44,879 nt of DNA, from positions 1 through 44,879 of the forward strand of contig JACRCD010000001.1 in NCBI GenBank assembly GCA_016219175.1, read 5' to 3'. Positions 1 through 8,065 of this stretch are shown in pieces. The notes below the pieces were generated by a model. That model had not been told where the DNA came from. It saw only the letters and a program-made list of their open reading frames with translations, and ran no database searches. The first letter of the stretch is position 1. Each line of letters begins with the position of its first letter. The stretch comes from Deltaproteobacteria bacterium. Its GTDB lineage: Bacteria > Desulfobacterota > Desulfobulbia > Desulfobulbales > SURF-16. Position numbers and translations under genes: made by a program.

Positions 1-140
1 GACAAAGCCCGGATGGCTAAGTAACAAAATTCGATATACAAGGCGTAGTGTATTTTTGAGAGTGAGGCTATACATGTGGTATGCCGAACGAACAAAAATG
101 CGCTACAACGCAGTAGATCGGATTTTTTACGACGCCATCA
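1..140 (+). repeat. R1 dispersed palindromic repeat, copy 1 (cut by window start)
   Basis: This stretch differs at one base from 35374-35512, and its first 115 bases differ at one base from the last 115 bases of the window. The full element (35349-35513) has imperfect inverted ends built around TTGATG...TCGTAAAAA. Its interior folds back: AAGGCGTAGTG..TTTTTG faces CAAAAATGCGCTACAACG, with GCTATAC/GTATGC nearer the centre. No transposase is present, so it resembles a MITE or a long extragenic palindrome. The left end lies outside the window. It abuts repeat R2 at position 141. Confidence 0.85.
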
Positions 141-233
141 TAAAATAACCATTACAGATTTGATATCACCTATACGGCCCCTTATGCCGTTGCCACGCAT
201 GGTGTGTTACAGTAATTTATTGACAACGGCTTA
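141..233 (+). repeat. R2 dispersed palindromic repeat, copy 1
   Basis: The reverse complement of this segment recurs at 27279-27372 with three mismatches over about 93 bases. The element carries inverted segments: GCCGTTG..CAACGGC and, in the longer copy, AAGGGGCCGTATA facing TATAACGGCCCCT. In this copy the outer GGGGCC arm is missing and R1 begins instead, so R2 is truncated here or was interrupted by R1. Its right end carries TTGACA (220-225), which could act as an outward -35 element, but no good -10 follows. Confidence 0.8.
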
Positions 234-429
234 GATTCTTATTCTGTAACCGCTCAGGTGGCTGAGACTGTTGGACTTTGGTCTGTTAGCCAAAAAAAAC
301 GATGGGGAAAAGTGTGCAAAGCGTGCTTGATCCGGATTTTTTTTGTGCTGCTAGTTCATGTACCCGCAGTCTATGCACCCGAGTAGTTTGAAACCACGTA
401 CTTGCAAATTCCCCTGGTCTGGAGAGCGT
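234..429. other. Intergenic leader of the chemotaxis receptor gene
   Basis: About 200 bases with no gene. I looked for a riboswitch of the c-di-GMP type and for a clear promoter and found neither. The TTGACA at 220-225, inside R2, is followed at 17 bases only by TCTGTA, which is a poor -10. Confidence 0.4.
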
Positions 430-1986
430 ATGCGAAAGCGAAAAGGTATTGCCGCAAAATTCATGGTGATTGTCTCTGCCATCAGCACCGTTTTGTTTGT
501 GGTTCTGACTCTGGTGATCATTCAGACTTCATCAAAATCCCAGACGCACCAGGCCGAGGGGTTTAAAGGCGTGATCGGCGAGCTGCTCACCCAGGAAAAG
601 CAGTCGTTAAGCGCGGAGCTCGAAAAAAAGGGGCAGTCCATTGCCGACCTGCTGGCCCTGAGCTCGGTTCCTTTAATTCTCGGCTATGATTTTGACGCCC
701 TGCAGCGGCTGGCTGATAATGCCATGAAGGACAAAAGCATTGTCTATGTGACTTTTTACGGCGAGGCAGGAAGCGCTATCACTAAGGTTGCGGAAAAGAC
801 GGAAAAGGATCTGAAAACAATCCAGGAACAGATTTCCTTTGAAGGAAAGGTCATCGGCCGGGTTGATCTGGGCCTCAGCCTGGCCCTGATCAGGCAGAAG
901 GATGAGGAGGCAGCCTCCCGCAACGAGCAGCTTGCCGCCCAGACCGATGCGGCGCTTCTCAAGGCCAACAGAAGCCTGATGGCTGTTGTTCTTGTCAGCG
1001 CCCTCCTCGGGGTTCTTGTTCTCTGCCTGGCCATATATGCCAGCTTGCGCCGCTATGTGGTGCGACCCGTCGGGCTGGTGGCCGCGGGGCTGATTCAGGG
1101 GGCGGAAGAGGTGACAAACGCTTCCTGGCAGCTTGAGTCTGCCAGTCAGCAGCTGGCCTCCGGGGCGTCGGAACAGGCTGCCTCCCTGGAGGAGACCTCC
1201 GCCTCGCTTGAGGAGCTGTTGGCCATGAACAGAAAGAACTCGGAGAATTCCCGGTGTGGCGACACCCTGATGCGGGAGGCTCAGCTGGTTGTTGAATTGT
1301 CAAATAAATCCATGGCCCGGCAGACTGAATCCATGTCGGCTATTTCCCGGGCCAGTGAAGAAACCTCAAAGATTATTAAAACCATAGATGAAATAGCCTT
1401 TCAAACCAACCTGCTGGCCTTGAATGCGGCGGTGGAGGCGGCCCGGGCCGGAGAGTCCGGGGCCGGCTTCGCCGTGGTGGCGGGAGAGGTGCGTAATCTG
1501 GCCATGCGAGCTGCCGCTGCCGCCAAGGACACGGAAAAGCTCATTGCGGCCATTGCCGGTCATGTCCATGCCGGTTCTGAACACGTGCAGCAGGCGAATG
1601 AACAGTTTGCCCACATGTCGGAGAAAATCACCAAGGTGGGAAGTCTGGTCACGGAAATAGCCGGCGCAACCAGCGAGCAGGACGTTAGTTTTGATCAGGT
1701 GAACAAGGCCATGCTTGAAATCGACCGGGTCGTGCAGCAGACTGCCTCCAGCGCGGAGGAGTCCGCCAGTGCGGCCACCGAGATGCATGCCCAGGCGGAA
1801 AATCTCAAGGGGTTTGTCGGGGAACTGCTTGATCTGATCGGTGCGGGAAACTCAGGCCAGCAGCTTGACACGCCAGCCGCGACATTCACCGGGCAGAGGC
1901 GGGACGATGGAAATGCGCTTTTCCGGCAGGCATCCCGGAAGAAGCAGGAAAGGCTTGCCGCCCCGGACAGCGAAGGGGAATATTGA
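430..1986 (+). CDS. Methyl-accepting chemotaxis protein
   Basis: Membrane chemoreceptor of 518 aa that should pass a periplasmic signal to CheA/CheW. Visible parts in order: a basic N-terminus and first transmembrane helix (about 10-31); a periplasmic region of about 150 residues with no family I can name; a second helix (about 184-206); a short HAMP-like linker containing RPV; and a long coiled-coil signalling domain. The signalling tip is very clear: it reads [20 protein letters not shown], then AGEVRNLA. The HAMP region is unusually short and the end lacks an NWETF-type methyltransferase-docking pentapeptide. The frame is open upstream to 358, but the ATG at 430 is preferred: GGAGAG sits just before it and it begins MRKRK ahead of the first helix. 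No other che gene is nearby, so the ligand is unknown. Confidence 0.92.
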   Translation: MRKRKGIAAKFMVIVSAISTVLFVVLTLVIIQTSSKSQTHQAEGFKGVIGELLTQEKQSLSAELEKKGQSIADLLALSSVPLILGYDFDALQRLADNAMKDKSIVYVTFYGEAGSAITKVAEKTEKDLKTIQEQISFEGKVIGRVDLGLSLALIRQKDEEAASRNEQLAAQTDAALLKANRSLMAVVLVSALLGVLVLCLAIYASLRRYVVRPVGLVAAGLIQGAEEVTNASWQLESASQQLASGASEQAASLEETSASLEELLAMNRKNSENSRCGDTLMREAQLVVELSNKSMARQTESMSAISRASEETSKIIKTIDEIAFQTNLLALNAAVEAARAGESGAGFAVVAGEVRNLAMRAAAAAKDTEKLIAAIAGHVHAGSEHVQQANEQFAHMSEKITKVGSLVTEIAGATSEQDVSFDQVNKAMLEIDRVVQQTASSAEESASAATEMHAQAENLKGFVGELLDLIGAGNSGQQLDTPAATFTGQRRDDGNALFRQASRKKQERLAAPDSEGEY

Positions 1987-2004
1987 TTGATGCCCTTTGG
2001 GTGC

Positions 2005-2022
2005 TTTTTACGACGTCATCAA
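2005..2022 (+). repeat. Solo right end of repeat R1
   Basis: TTTTTACGACGTCATCAA matches the right end of R1 (compare 123-140 and 35495-35513) with one change. It lies between the receptor gene and the end of ribF, overlapping the ribF stop region. It is probably a remnant of an R1 copy whose body was lost. Short length limits confidence. Confidence 0.45.
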
Positions 2023-2993
2023 CTGTTATACTTTTCCTCGCAGGAAAGAATGATTTCTTTTTGGGCGGCCGCCAGCACCTCCTTGGCCTGTTTGATGTCT
2101 TCCCCTATCTGGCGGGACAGCTCCCCTGGCCCGGAAAATCTCATCTCGGCCCGTAAAAATCTGAGCAGGTTGATCTTGATCGGTTTGCCGTAAATATCCT
2201 GGTTAAAATCAAAGATGTGCGTTTCGGCGGAAAGGAGCTCTTCGCCGAATGTCGGGTTATAGCCGATATTAAGGACCCCGCCATAGCATTTCCCCTCGTA
2301 AATGACCTGGGTTACATAGACGCCGTGCCTGGGGCAGAGATCTTCTTCGGAAATATGCAGATTTGCCGTGGGAAAGCCGAGTTCCGCCCCGCCCCGCTGT
2401 TTCCCCCTGATGACCTCTCCCCTGATCTGGTAGAAACGGCCCAGGAGTTTTTTTACCTCCCGCATCCTGCCGGCGCTGACCAGCTCCCGGACTTTGGTGC
2501 TGCTGGCAATAACACCATCGACATAAAACGGTTCGACAACCGTCACCGGAAAATTTTTCAGCTCCCCCTGCCTCTTCAGGAAGCTGATGTCGCCCTCTCT
2601 GCCCTTGCCAAAGGCATAGTCGTAACCGACCACAAGTTCTTTTAAACCGATGATGCCGATAAGCACCTGGTCAACAAAATTGACAGCGGAAGTGGCGGCA
2701 AAATCCTTGGTGAAGGGGATGATGATCAGGACATCAAGTCCGGCAAGTTCAATAAGCTCTCGTTTCTGTTCGCAGTTTGAAATAAGCTTGATGCCGATAT
2801 CCGGCCGCACCACCTTGAGGGGATGGGGGTTAAAGGTAACGGCAACGCTGGTCCCGTTATTGTTGTAGGCCCTGCTCATCACTTCGCTGAAAAGCATCTG
2901 ATGCCCCAGATGCACACCGTCAAAATTGCCGATGGTGACGAATGGCCTGTCGATTGGCTCTGTGATGCGGGAGAGATCCGTGTATATTTTCAT
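2019..2993 (-). CDS. ribF: Bifunctional riboflavin kinase / FMN adenylyltransferase
   Basis: Cytoplasmic enzyme making FMN from riboflavin and then FAD from FMN. The protein is 324 aa, normal for RibF. The N-terminal nucleotidyltransferase half has GNFDGVHLGHQ near residue 23 and a later SSTKVREL motif, matching the family's ISSTRIR site. The C-terminal kinase half has GEVIRGKQRGGAELGFPTAN, the flavokinase nucleotide and Mg-binding signature. The gene converges on the chemoreceptor gene with about 30 bases between them, and its end overlaps an R1 remnant. The start is the ATG at 2991-2993, preceded by a weak GGG. No FMN riboswitch is visible upstream. The next gene upstream is a tRNA on the other strand. 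Confidence 0.95.
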   Translation of the reverse strand: MKIYTDLSRITEPIDRPFVTIGNFDGVHLGHQMLFSEVMSRAYNNNGTSVAVTFNPHPLKVVRPDIGIKLISNCEQKRELIELAGLDVLIIIPFTKDFAATSAVNFVDQVLIGIIGLKELVVGYDYAFGKGREGDISFLKRQGELKNFPVTVVEPFYVDGVIASSTKVRELVSAGRMREVKKLLGRFYQIRGEVIRGKQRGGAELGFPTANLHISEEDLCPRHGVYVTQVIYEGKCYGGVLNIGYNPTFGEELLSAETHIFDFNQDIYGKPIKINLLRFLRAEMRFSGPGELSRQIGEDIKQAKEVLAAAQKEIILSCEEKYNS

Positions 2994-3066
2994 GACCCTA
3001 ATGATAATCTCATCCGGGAAATGTCACAAGATTGAAAATTGTATTTTTGCCCGCTCACGAAAAAAC

Positions 3067-3096
3067 TTGACAAACCACGGACAAAGTCTGTAAATA
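3067..3096 (+). promoter_or_regulatory. Sigma70-type promoter of tRNA-Leu
   Basis: TTGACA (3067-3072), an 18-base spacer and TAAATA (3091-3096), ending 15 bases before the first base of the mature tRNA. This is a consensus -35 and a good -10 in the right place. Confidence 0.7.
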
Positions 3097-3111
3097 ACTT
3101 TTTCACGATGT

Positions 3112-3198
3112 GCCGAAGTGGCGGAATTGGTAGACGCGCTAGGTTCAGGGTCTAGTGTCCGTATGGATGTGCGAGTTCGAGTCTCGCCTTCGGCACCA
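3112..3198 (+). tRNA. tRNA-Leu (anticodon CAG)
   Basis: An 87-base tRNA with a long variable arm, as expected for leucine. The acceptor stem pairs GCCGAAG (3112-3118) with CTTCGGC (3188-3194), followed by discriminator A and an encoded CCA (3196-3198). The anticodon stem is CTAGG/TCTAG around the loop TTCAGGG, giving anticodon CAG. The D-arm region GGCGGAATTGGTAGACGC and T-loop GTTCGAGTC are typical of bacterial tRNA-Leu. It stands alone, with its own promoter and terminator. Confidence 0.96.
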
Positions 3199-3234
3199 TA
3201 ACAAATTTTTTATAGTCTTTATTTTACCATATTG

Positions 3235-3276
3235 AACCTGGACGCCGCTGTTTAGTGTTGTCCAGGTTTTCTTTTT
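3235..3276 (+). terminator. Rho-independent terminator after tRNA-Leu
   Basis: Perfect 9-bp inverted repeat AACCTGGAC/GTCCAGGTT (3235-3243 and 3260-3268) with a 16-base loop, followed directly by TTCTTTTT. It lies 37 bases after the tRNA. Confidence 0.75.
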
Positions 3277-3388
3277 CCCCCCTACGCATTCCTCAACTTT
3301 TTCGATTCCGCTCCCGCTCGCCCGTCCTTTACTTTCGCCTTCAACCGTCAGACAACCATCTGGTCAGTTGCAAAAGGATAATGATTAC

Positions 3389-3418
3389 TTGATTTGGTTT
3401 GTGGAGTTTGCGTATGAT
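3389..3418 (+). promoter_or_regulatory. Possible sigma70 promoter of the hemerythrin gene
   Basis: TTGATT (3389-3394), an 18-base spacer and TATGAT (3413-3418), about 80 bases before the start codon. The rest of the 3277-3498 interval shows no gene. Confidence 0.45.
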
Positions 3419-3498
3419 ATTTAATGTCCGAGCCGTTCCGCGGGCAATAAGGGAGAAGGAGCGGAAAAATAAATTTTTCAACATAAGGAGTTTTCGGT

Positions 3499-3906
3499 AT
3501 GGCCATGCTTAATTGGGATGACAGTTATAAGGTAAACGTGACTGAGATTGACCAGCAGCACCAGAAGCTGGTGGCGATGATCAATGACCTCAATGATGCC
3601 ATGTGCCAGGGCAAGGCAAAGGATGTGCTGGAGAAAATTCTGTCCGGCTTGATAAATTACACGGCCACGCATTTTAAAACCGAAGAGAAATATTTTGATA
3701 AATTCGCCTATCCCGAGACCGCCATCCACAAAAAAGAGCATGTCGATTTTGTTCAGAAGGTCTCCGAATTCAAGGATGGGTTTGACAAAGGCAAAGTCGG
3801 GCTATCCATTTCAGTCATGAAATTCCTGAGCGACTGGTTGAAAAATCATATCAAGGGCACTGATAAAAAGTATGGCCCTTTTTTGCACGAGAAAGGCTTA
3901 AGATAA
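3499..3906 (+). CDS. Bacteriohemerythrin
   Basis: Small cytoplasmic non-haem di-iron protein of 135 aa that binds O2, with proposed roles in oxygen sensing, delivery or scavenging in microaerophiles and anaerobes. The complete ligand set of the family is visible: His21 (DQQHQKL), His58 and Glu62 (HFKTEE), His77 and His81 (HKKEH), His117 and Asp122 (HIKGTD). The characteristic start W-D-D-S-Y is present. An AAGGAG Shine-Dalgarno lies 8 bases before the ATG. It is a single-gene unit with a plausible promoter at 3389 and a dyad structure downstream. It is not fused to a chemotaxis or kinase domain, so it is likely a stand-alone O2 carrier or scavenger. Confidence 0.96.
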   Translation: MAMLNWDDSYKVNVTEIDQQHQKLVAMINDLNDAMCQGKAKDVLEKILSGLINYTATHFKTEEKYFDKFAYPETAIHKKEHVDFVQKVSEFKDGFDKGKVGLSISVMKFLSDWLKNHIKGTDKKYGPFLHEKGLR

Positions 3907-3910
3907 ACTA

Positions 3911-3967
3911 TTTTATGGCTGACCAGCATGGTTGGACCAGGCTGGCCAGCCACAACGAACCATAAAA
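3911..3967. other. Dyad structure downstream of the hemerythrin gene
   Basis: Outer arms TTTTATGG (3911-3918) and CCATAAAA (3960-3967) enclose a second pairing TGGCTG/CAGCCA and a perfect 12-base palindrome GGCTGGCCAGCC (3940-3951). It starts 5 bases after the hemerythrin stop and could act as a 3' stabiliser or transcription end, but no T-run follows. Confidence 0.4.
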
Positions 3968-4194
3968 GTCCGGCGCTCCGGCATGGTCAGTTTCGAGCAC
4001 CGTCGACTTTCATATAAAGTACCTCTTTCTTGTTGCCTTTATTGCTGTAATTAGACTATCTTATAATGGGAGCTATAAGGTAAGGGCTGGTCCGCGCATT
4101 AAAATTTTTTGTTTCATCTGAAATGCGCCGGCCTTTGTTGTAGATTTATCCGGTTGATATCATTAAATAATAGTATTTGCCGATGGGGATGAGG
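3968..4194. other. Intergenic region before the exported protein gene
   Basis: No gene seen. A TATAAT occurs at 4062-4067 but the bases 16-18 upstream do not form a convincing -35, so a promoter is only suggested. Confidence 0.3.
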
Positions 4195-4872
4195 ATGAAA
4201 AAAACAGCATTTTTTTTCTTGGTTTTCCTGGTGGTGGTCTCGGGTTCGGGGGCGTCAGCCTGGGGCTCACTCGTCTCACAGGATTTTCTAGCCCCCGGTG
4301 ATGGACTGATCACCTTCGATTCAGAGACCGGGCTGGAGTGGCTTGATCTTTCCGCGACCAGCGCCCATTCCTATCTGGAACTGAAGGGAGGATATGGAGA
4401 ATTCCTTACAACCCATGGCTTTCACTATGCGGATGGCAACGATCTGTATACATTGTATCAGCATGCCGGGGTTGTTATTTTTGGAGTGCCAGGCAATTAT
4501 TCTGCAAATGCCGCAACGTATTATGCCCTCAATGGGGCAGGGGTGAAAAATCTGCTGAACTTGATGTCGGCAACCTTTTCTATCCCCCCATCAACATTTC
4601 AGGAAGCTGTCGGCATGTATGTGCTTTACGACCCCGCAGGGAATTCTTCAGCGCTGAAGGCTGGCAGTGTTCATTTAAACGAAGGCGCTTTGGAGTCCTG
4701 GGTGACCATTTCGGATACTCCCTATGCGCCCGGTCAGGATACAAAAAGTTTTCTTTATGGCAGTTATCTGGTGCGCGACGCGCTGCCCGTGCCCCTTCCC
4801 TCCGCCTTTGTTTTTCTGGGCGCGGGGTTAGCCGCCCTGCTGGGGCTGAAGCGCGGATTGCAGAAAACTTGA
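4195..4872 (+). CDS. Exported PEP-CTERM-like protein
   Basis: Protein of about 225 aa, secreted and probably surface-sorted. The start chosen is the ATG at 4195 (MKKTAFFFL), with GGGGA 5 bases upstream; the same frame has earlier starts at 4177, 4183 and 4189. It has a signal peptide ending near ASA-W. Next comes the segment DGLITFDSETGLEWLDLSAT, which I recognise from many PEP-CTERM proteins. The C-terminus has the sorting pattern: a P-L-P-S motif, a hydrophobic helix (AFVFLGAGLAALLGL) and a basic tail KRGLQK. Such tails are processed by an exosortase, which is not in this window. The function is unknown. A strong terminator follows. Confidence 0.75.
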   Translation: MKKTAFFFLVFLVVVSGSGASAWGSLVSQDFLAPGDGLITFDSETGLEWLDLSATSAHSYLELKGGYGEFLTTHGFHYADGNDLYTLYQHAGVVIFGVPGNYSANAATYYALNGAGVKNLLNLMSATFSIPPSTFQEAVGMYVLYDPAGNSSALKAGSVHLNEGALESWVTISDTPYAPGQDTKSFLYGSYLVRDALPVPLPSAFVFLGAGLAALLGLKRGLQKT

Positions 4873-4895
4873 TTATCCCTTCATCATGGTAAGAT

Positions 4896-4934
4896 AAAAA
4901 GGCGGGGTCTGTTGAGGGCCCTGCCTTTTTGTGT
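4896..4934 (+). terminator. Rho-independent terminator after the PEP-CTERM-like gene
   Basis: AAAAAGGCGGGG (4896-4907) pairs with CCCTGCCTTTTT (4919-4930) across an 11-base loop, with one G-T wobble. The descending arm supplies the T-run. Confidence 0.8.
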
Positions 4935-4968
4935 TTTAATGGCAAGAATTTTTTTGAAAAATTCCGTT

Positions 4969-6897
4969 ATGAAGTGTGAACAATGCGGCAGCAATAATGC
5001 GGCGGGAGCAAATTTCTGCCAGCAATGCGGCGCCGGGCTCGGCTTGCGGCAAAAAAGGCCCCGTAGGAATGTTGCGTGGCTTTGGGCTCTGCTCTGTCTG
5101 CTGTTGCTGGCTGGCGTGTTTTATTTTTTCAGGGTGATTATCCCGCCATTCCAGACTGCCGAGCGCAAGCCTGATGTTCAGCAAGCACCGGCAGATAGAT
5201 TGCCGGAAAACATCCTGCAAAACGGGCAGGGGCAGTGGTCTGAACAAAGAGAGAAACCCGCCATCCCGCCAGCCGGGGAGGCCAAACAGGCCCAAACAGG
5301 GACAACCCTGATCGCGCCTGCGCATACTGCCGAACCAGGGAAGAAACTGCTGCCGGTGGGCGTGGTTTCCGTCTACGACCCATGGGGTAACGAGATCGCC
5401 GCCATCTCCACGGTTGTGTTTGATAACAGCTGGCTTGCCCTGCCGGTAAGGGGTTGTCTGGGCGGCAAGAAATGGATATTCCGTTTTACCCCCCTGGGAT
5501 TTGCCGCGGAAATCGACGGAGGGCAGTGGCGCGCGGGCGATGATGTCGCCCTCTGGCATCTGGAGAGACCCCTGGAGATAGAATCTCCCCTGCTCGGCCC
5601 CTGGCGGCCCATGGAAAAGGTGAGCTGGCGTTCTCTGCTCTCCCTGCGGGAAAGAGAGGATATTTCGTTGTCTCCGGACGGGCAGCAGGGTTTTTTTCTG
5701 CACACCCCGCAGTCTGCCGTTGGGGATGAACCCGGGGTCTTTCTGCAGGAGGGCAGGGTGACCGGCTGGACTTTCGGGGCATGGCTTACCGGGGGATACC
5801 TGTGGACCCGTGAGCCGGGAGGCATTGGCGGGGTAACCGTAACAGTTGCCGATTTCTATGATATGACTTTTGCCGGGGGACGGGAAGAACAATTTGTGCG
5901 GGCCCTGGCCATGGATAAAAACATGCCCGCGGCCGATCGTTTACACTCTTTTCTGCAGGGTTTTCTGCTTGAGCCCAAACTGGACCCGCGTGATATTCCG
6001 GAAAGCCTGTATCCTGAAAATCTGCTTGGCCAGGTGCGAGATCTGGCGGCTGATCTGTATCAGCAGGGCAGGACGGATAAAATTGTCGAGCTGGTCAATG
6101 GTGAGGTGATCAGGAGAACCGGAGATTCCGGTCTGCTGAAAATAGTTGTTGATGCCCGCATTATTGAAAACGGCTATGGGAATGCAGTGGATTTCGTCGA
6201 ACAGTTCGGGGGTGATGTCTGGGGGAATGGCGGGTCTGCCGAGGTGGTGTCGCTGAACCTCATGCTCTATCAACTGTGGCTGGAAGATGAGATTGCCGGC
6301 GGGAGTCTGGCCGGGGCGGATGCCGTGCTGGCGCGGGCCAGGAGCTCCTTTCCGGATGATCCGCGGCTTCATCTTGACGCGGTTGCCCTGCTGCTCGCCC
6401 GGGGAGACTGGGCCGGGGCCGAGGGCTTACTCTGGGCGCGCGGCTATCCCGAGGCCATGGCGGAACGAGTCAACTTGCTGGCCCACCGGATTTCCCAGCT
6501 GAAAACGAGGGAGGGAGAAATCGTCATCCGTTTTGCTCCGGGTTCGCAGCAGATTCATGTGCAGGCGCTGGTCAATAACCGGGGGGAGTATCCGTTTCTG
6601 GTCGATACCGGGGCATCCCTGGTGACAATCCCGGCTTCTTTTCTGGCTGGATTGGGGATTGACGTCAAGAGGAATACCCCGCGGCGCAAGGTCATGACGG
6701 CAGGTGGGGTGAAAGATGCCTGGGAGGTAACGCTCTCCTCCCTGGAAATTGACGGCTGGGTTGTCTATGATCTGAAAGCCCTGGTTGTCGATACGCCCCA
6801 GCAGTCTGATTTCGGCCTGCTGGGCTTGAACTTCCTGAACAGGTTCCAGCTGCACCTTGATTCGGAGGAGGGAGTGCTTATATTAAAGCCTCAATAG
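4969..6897 (+). CDS. Zinc-ribbon, membrane-anchored protein with C-terminal retropepsin-like aspartyl protease
   Basis: Multidomain protein of 642 aa. In order: an N-terminal zinc ribbon with Cys3, Cys6, Cys17 and Cys20 (CxxC-x10-CxxC); a basic stretch and one transmembrane helix (about 35-56); a Pro/Gln-rich linker; a central region (about 140-300) that could be a degenerate trypsin-like fold, containing GDDVALWHL but no clear catalytic triad; a helical TPR-like region (about 320-520); and a C-terminal clan AA aspartyl protease domain with VDTGAS (Asp546-Thr-Gly) and the closing GLLGLNFLNRF motif. The protease domain should be a homodimer like retropepsin. The ribbon is on the cytoplasmic side and the rest is predicted to be outside. 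The start at 4969 is chosen because the ribbon begins there, although no good Shine-Dalgarno is seen. The following genes are a rhomboid protease and HflKC. Confidence 0.8.
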   Translation: MKCEQCGSNNAAGANFCQQCGAGLGLRQKRPRRNVAWLWALLCLLLLAGVFYFFRVIIPPFQTAERKPDVQQAPADRLPENILQNGQGQWSEQREKPAIPPAGEAKQAQTGTTLIAPAHTAEPGKKLLPVGVVSVYDPWGNEIAAISTVVFDNSWLALPVRGCLGGKKWIFRFTPLGFAAEIDGGQWRAGDDVALWHLERPLEIESPLLGPWRPMEKVSWRSLLSLREREDISLSPDGQQGFFLHTPQSAVGDEPGVFLQEGRVTGWTFGAWLTGGYLWTREPGGIGGVTVTVADFYDMTFAGGREEQFVRALAMDKNMPAADRLHSFLQGFLLEPKLDPRDIPESLYPENLLGQVRDLAADLYQQGRTDKIVELVNGEVIRRTGDSGLLKIVVDARIIENGYGNAVDFVEQFGGDVWGNGGSAEVVSLNLMLYQLWLEDEIAGGSLAGADAVLARARSSFPDDPRLHLDAVALLLARGDWAGAEGLLWARGYPEAMAERVNLLAHRISQLKTREGEIVIRFAPGSQQIHVQALVNNRGEYPFLVDTGASLVTIPASFLAGLGIDVKRNTPRRKVMTAGGVKDAWEVTLSSLEIDGWVVYDLKALVVDTPQQSDFGLLGLNFLNRFQLHLDSEEGVLILKPQ

Positions 6898-7041
6898 CTC
6901 CTCGGATAGACAGGCTGTGGTCTGCCAGGCTGGTGGGCTGTTGGTTCTGATTTCTGTTATGTGCCACGGCGCCGCCTATCCTTCAATTTGTCCATCTTGT
7001 TGCTGCGCGGTAAGAATAACCCTGATCGAAAGTAAAATCCT

Positions 7042-7932
7042 GTGACGGAAGATGAAAGCCGGGTACCCGTTGCCCGCATGAAAAATTATCAGCAGGCCTA
7101 TATCTGGTCGCTTGTGCTGCAGTCGGTCAGTGTTCCCCATGTGCTTGAAAAAGAGCAGGGCGGCTGGTTGATAACGGTCGCGGAACGGTTCAAGGCGGCC
7201 GCCGTGGGGCATATCGCCTCTTTTGAGCAGGAGAACAGAAACTGGCCCCCTCCCAAGGAGGAGCCCGTGGGACTGTTTTCCTTTCGCGACAGGCAGCCGC
7301 CTACTTTGCTGCTCATGGGGGTGCTGCTTATCTTCTACTGGGTGACAGGGTCCTGGCAAGAAGGCAGCCGCTGGTTTGCCTCAGGCGCCGTTGATCTTGA
7401 GCAGGTGGTTGGGCATGGCCAGTGGTGGCGGCTGGTCACCGGGCTTACCCTGCATGCCGATCCGGTGCATGTCTTGGGCAATGTCATAATCGGCGGCATC
7501 ATTATCCATTTCCTCTGTAAGATACTTGGCAGCGGCCTTGGCTGGTTTCTGGTGCTTATGTCCGGAATTGCCGGCAACGGCTTGAACATTTTTCTGCGGA
7601 GCGGGCAACATCTCTCTGTCGGCTTCTCCACCGCGGTGTTCGGGGCCATCGGTATTCTGACGGGTCTTGAGCTCAAAAGGCAATTGAAGATCAAGGGGGT
7701 TCTCCTGCCCCTGGGCGCCGGGTTGAGTCTGCTGGCCATGCTGGGCAGCGGCGGGGAGAGAACCGACCTGGGCGCTCATTTTCTGGGGCTTATCGCCGGG
7801 TGCGGGATCGGTGTCGCCGTGGCATCGTTTCCTCTTTTTTTGCAATGGTGCAATACATGGCAGAGACAGCTTCTCTTTTTCGCCGTTGCCTTTCTTATCG
7901 TTCTTGGCAGCTGGCGGCTTGCCTTTTCTTAA
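7042..7932 (+). CDS. Rhomboid family intramembrane serine protease
   Basis: Polytopic membrane protein of 296 aa with about six helices in the C-terminal two thirds. The catalytic dyad is visible: Ser196 in GFSTAVFG (the GxS motif) and His246 in GAHFLG. The segment HADPVHVLGNVI matches the conserved H-x-x-x-H-x-x-x-N region of rhomboids near the first core helix. The N-terminal 90 residues are soluble and resemble nothing I recognise. Start: a GTG at 7042; the ATG at 7078 (MKNYQQ) is an alternative, and neither has a strong Shine-Dalgarno. It follows the aspartyl protease gene by 144 bases. The substrate is unknown. Proximity to the membrane aspartyl protease and HflKC suggests a role in membrane protein turnover, which is inference. 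Confidence 0.9.
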   Translation: MTEDESRVPVARMKNYQQAYIWSLVLQSVSVPHVLEKEQGGWLITVAERFKAAAVGHIASFEQENRNWPPPKEEPVGLFSFRDRQPPTLLLMGVLLIFYWVTGSWQEGSRWFASGAVDLEQVVGHGQWWRLVTGLTLHADPVHVLGNVIIGGIIIHFLCKILGSGLGWFLVLMSGIAGNGLNIFLRSGQHLSVGFSTAVFGAIGILTGLELKRQLKIKGVLLPLGAGLSLLAMLGSGGERTDLGAHFLGLIAGCGIGVAVASFPLFLQWCNTWQRQLLFFAVAFLIVLGSWRLAFS

Positions 7933-8065
7933 GAAAATTGTTGTAATGGATAAATAAATCTGGGACATTGCGAAAGTCGGTCGGCTCATCTGGTGACGCA
8001 TGGCTGATGAGTGCTTCATCGCATAACGTTTGGACATGTGAACCTTTATACGGGAACGAGAAAAC

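Noticed and set aside
141..235. Integron attC-like site in repeat R2
   Set aside because: There is some inverted symmetry and a CAACGGC, but no proper R-site pairs (GTTRRRY/RYYYAAC), and no integrase or cassette array.
234..429. c-di-GMP riboswitch before the chemoreceptor gene
   Set aside because: The conserved GEMM core and tetraloop-receptor sequences are not present.
3378..3396. Fur box before the hemerythrin gene
   Set aside because: GATAATGATTAC matches only one half of the consensus and there is no symmetrical second half.
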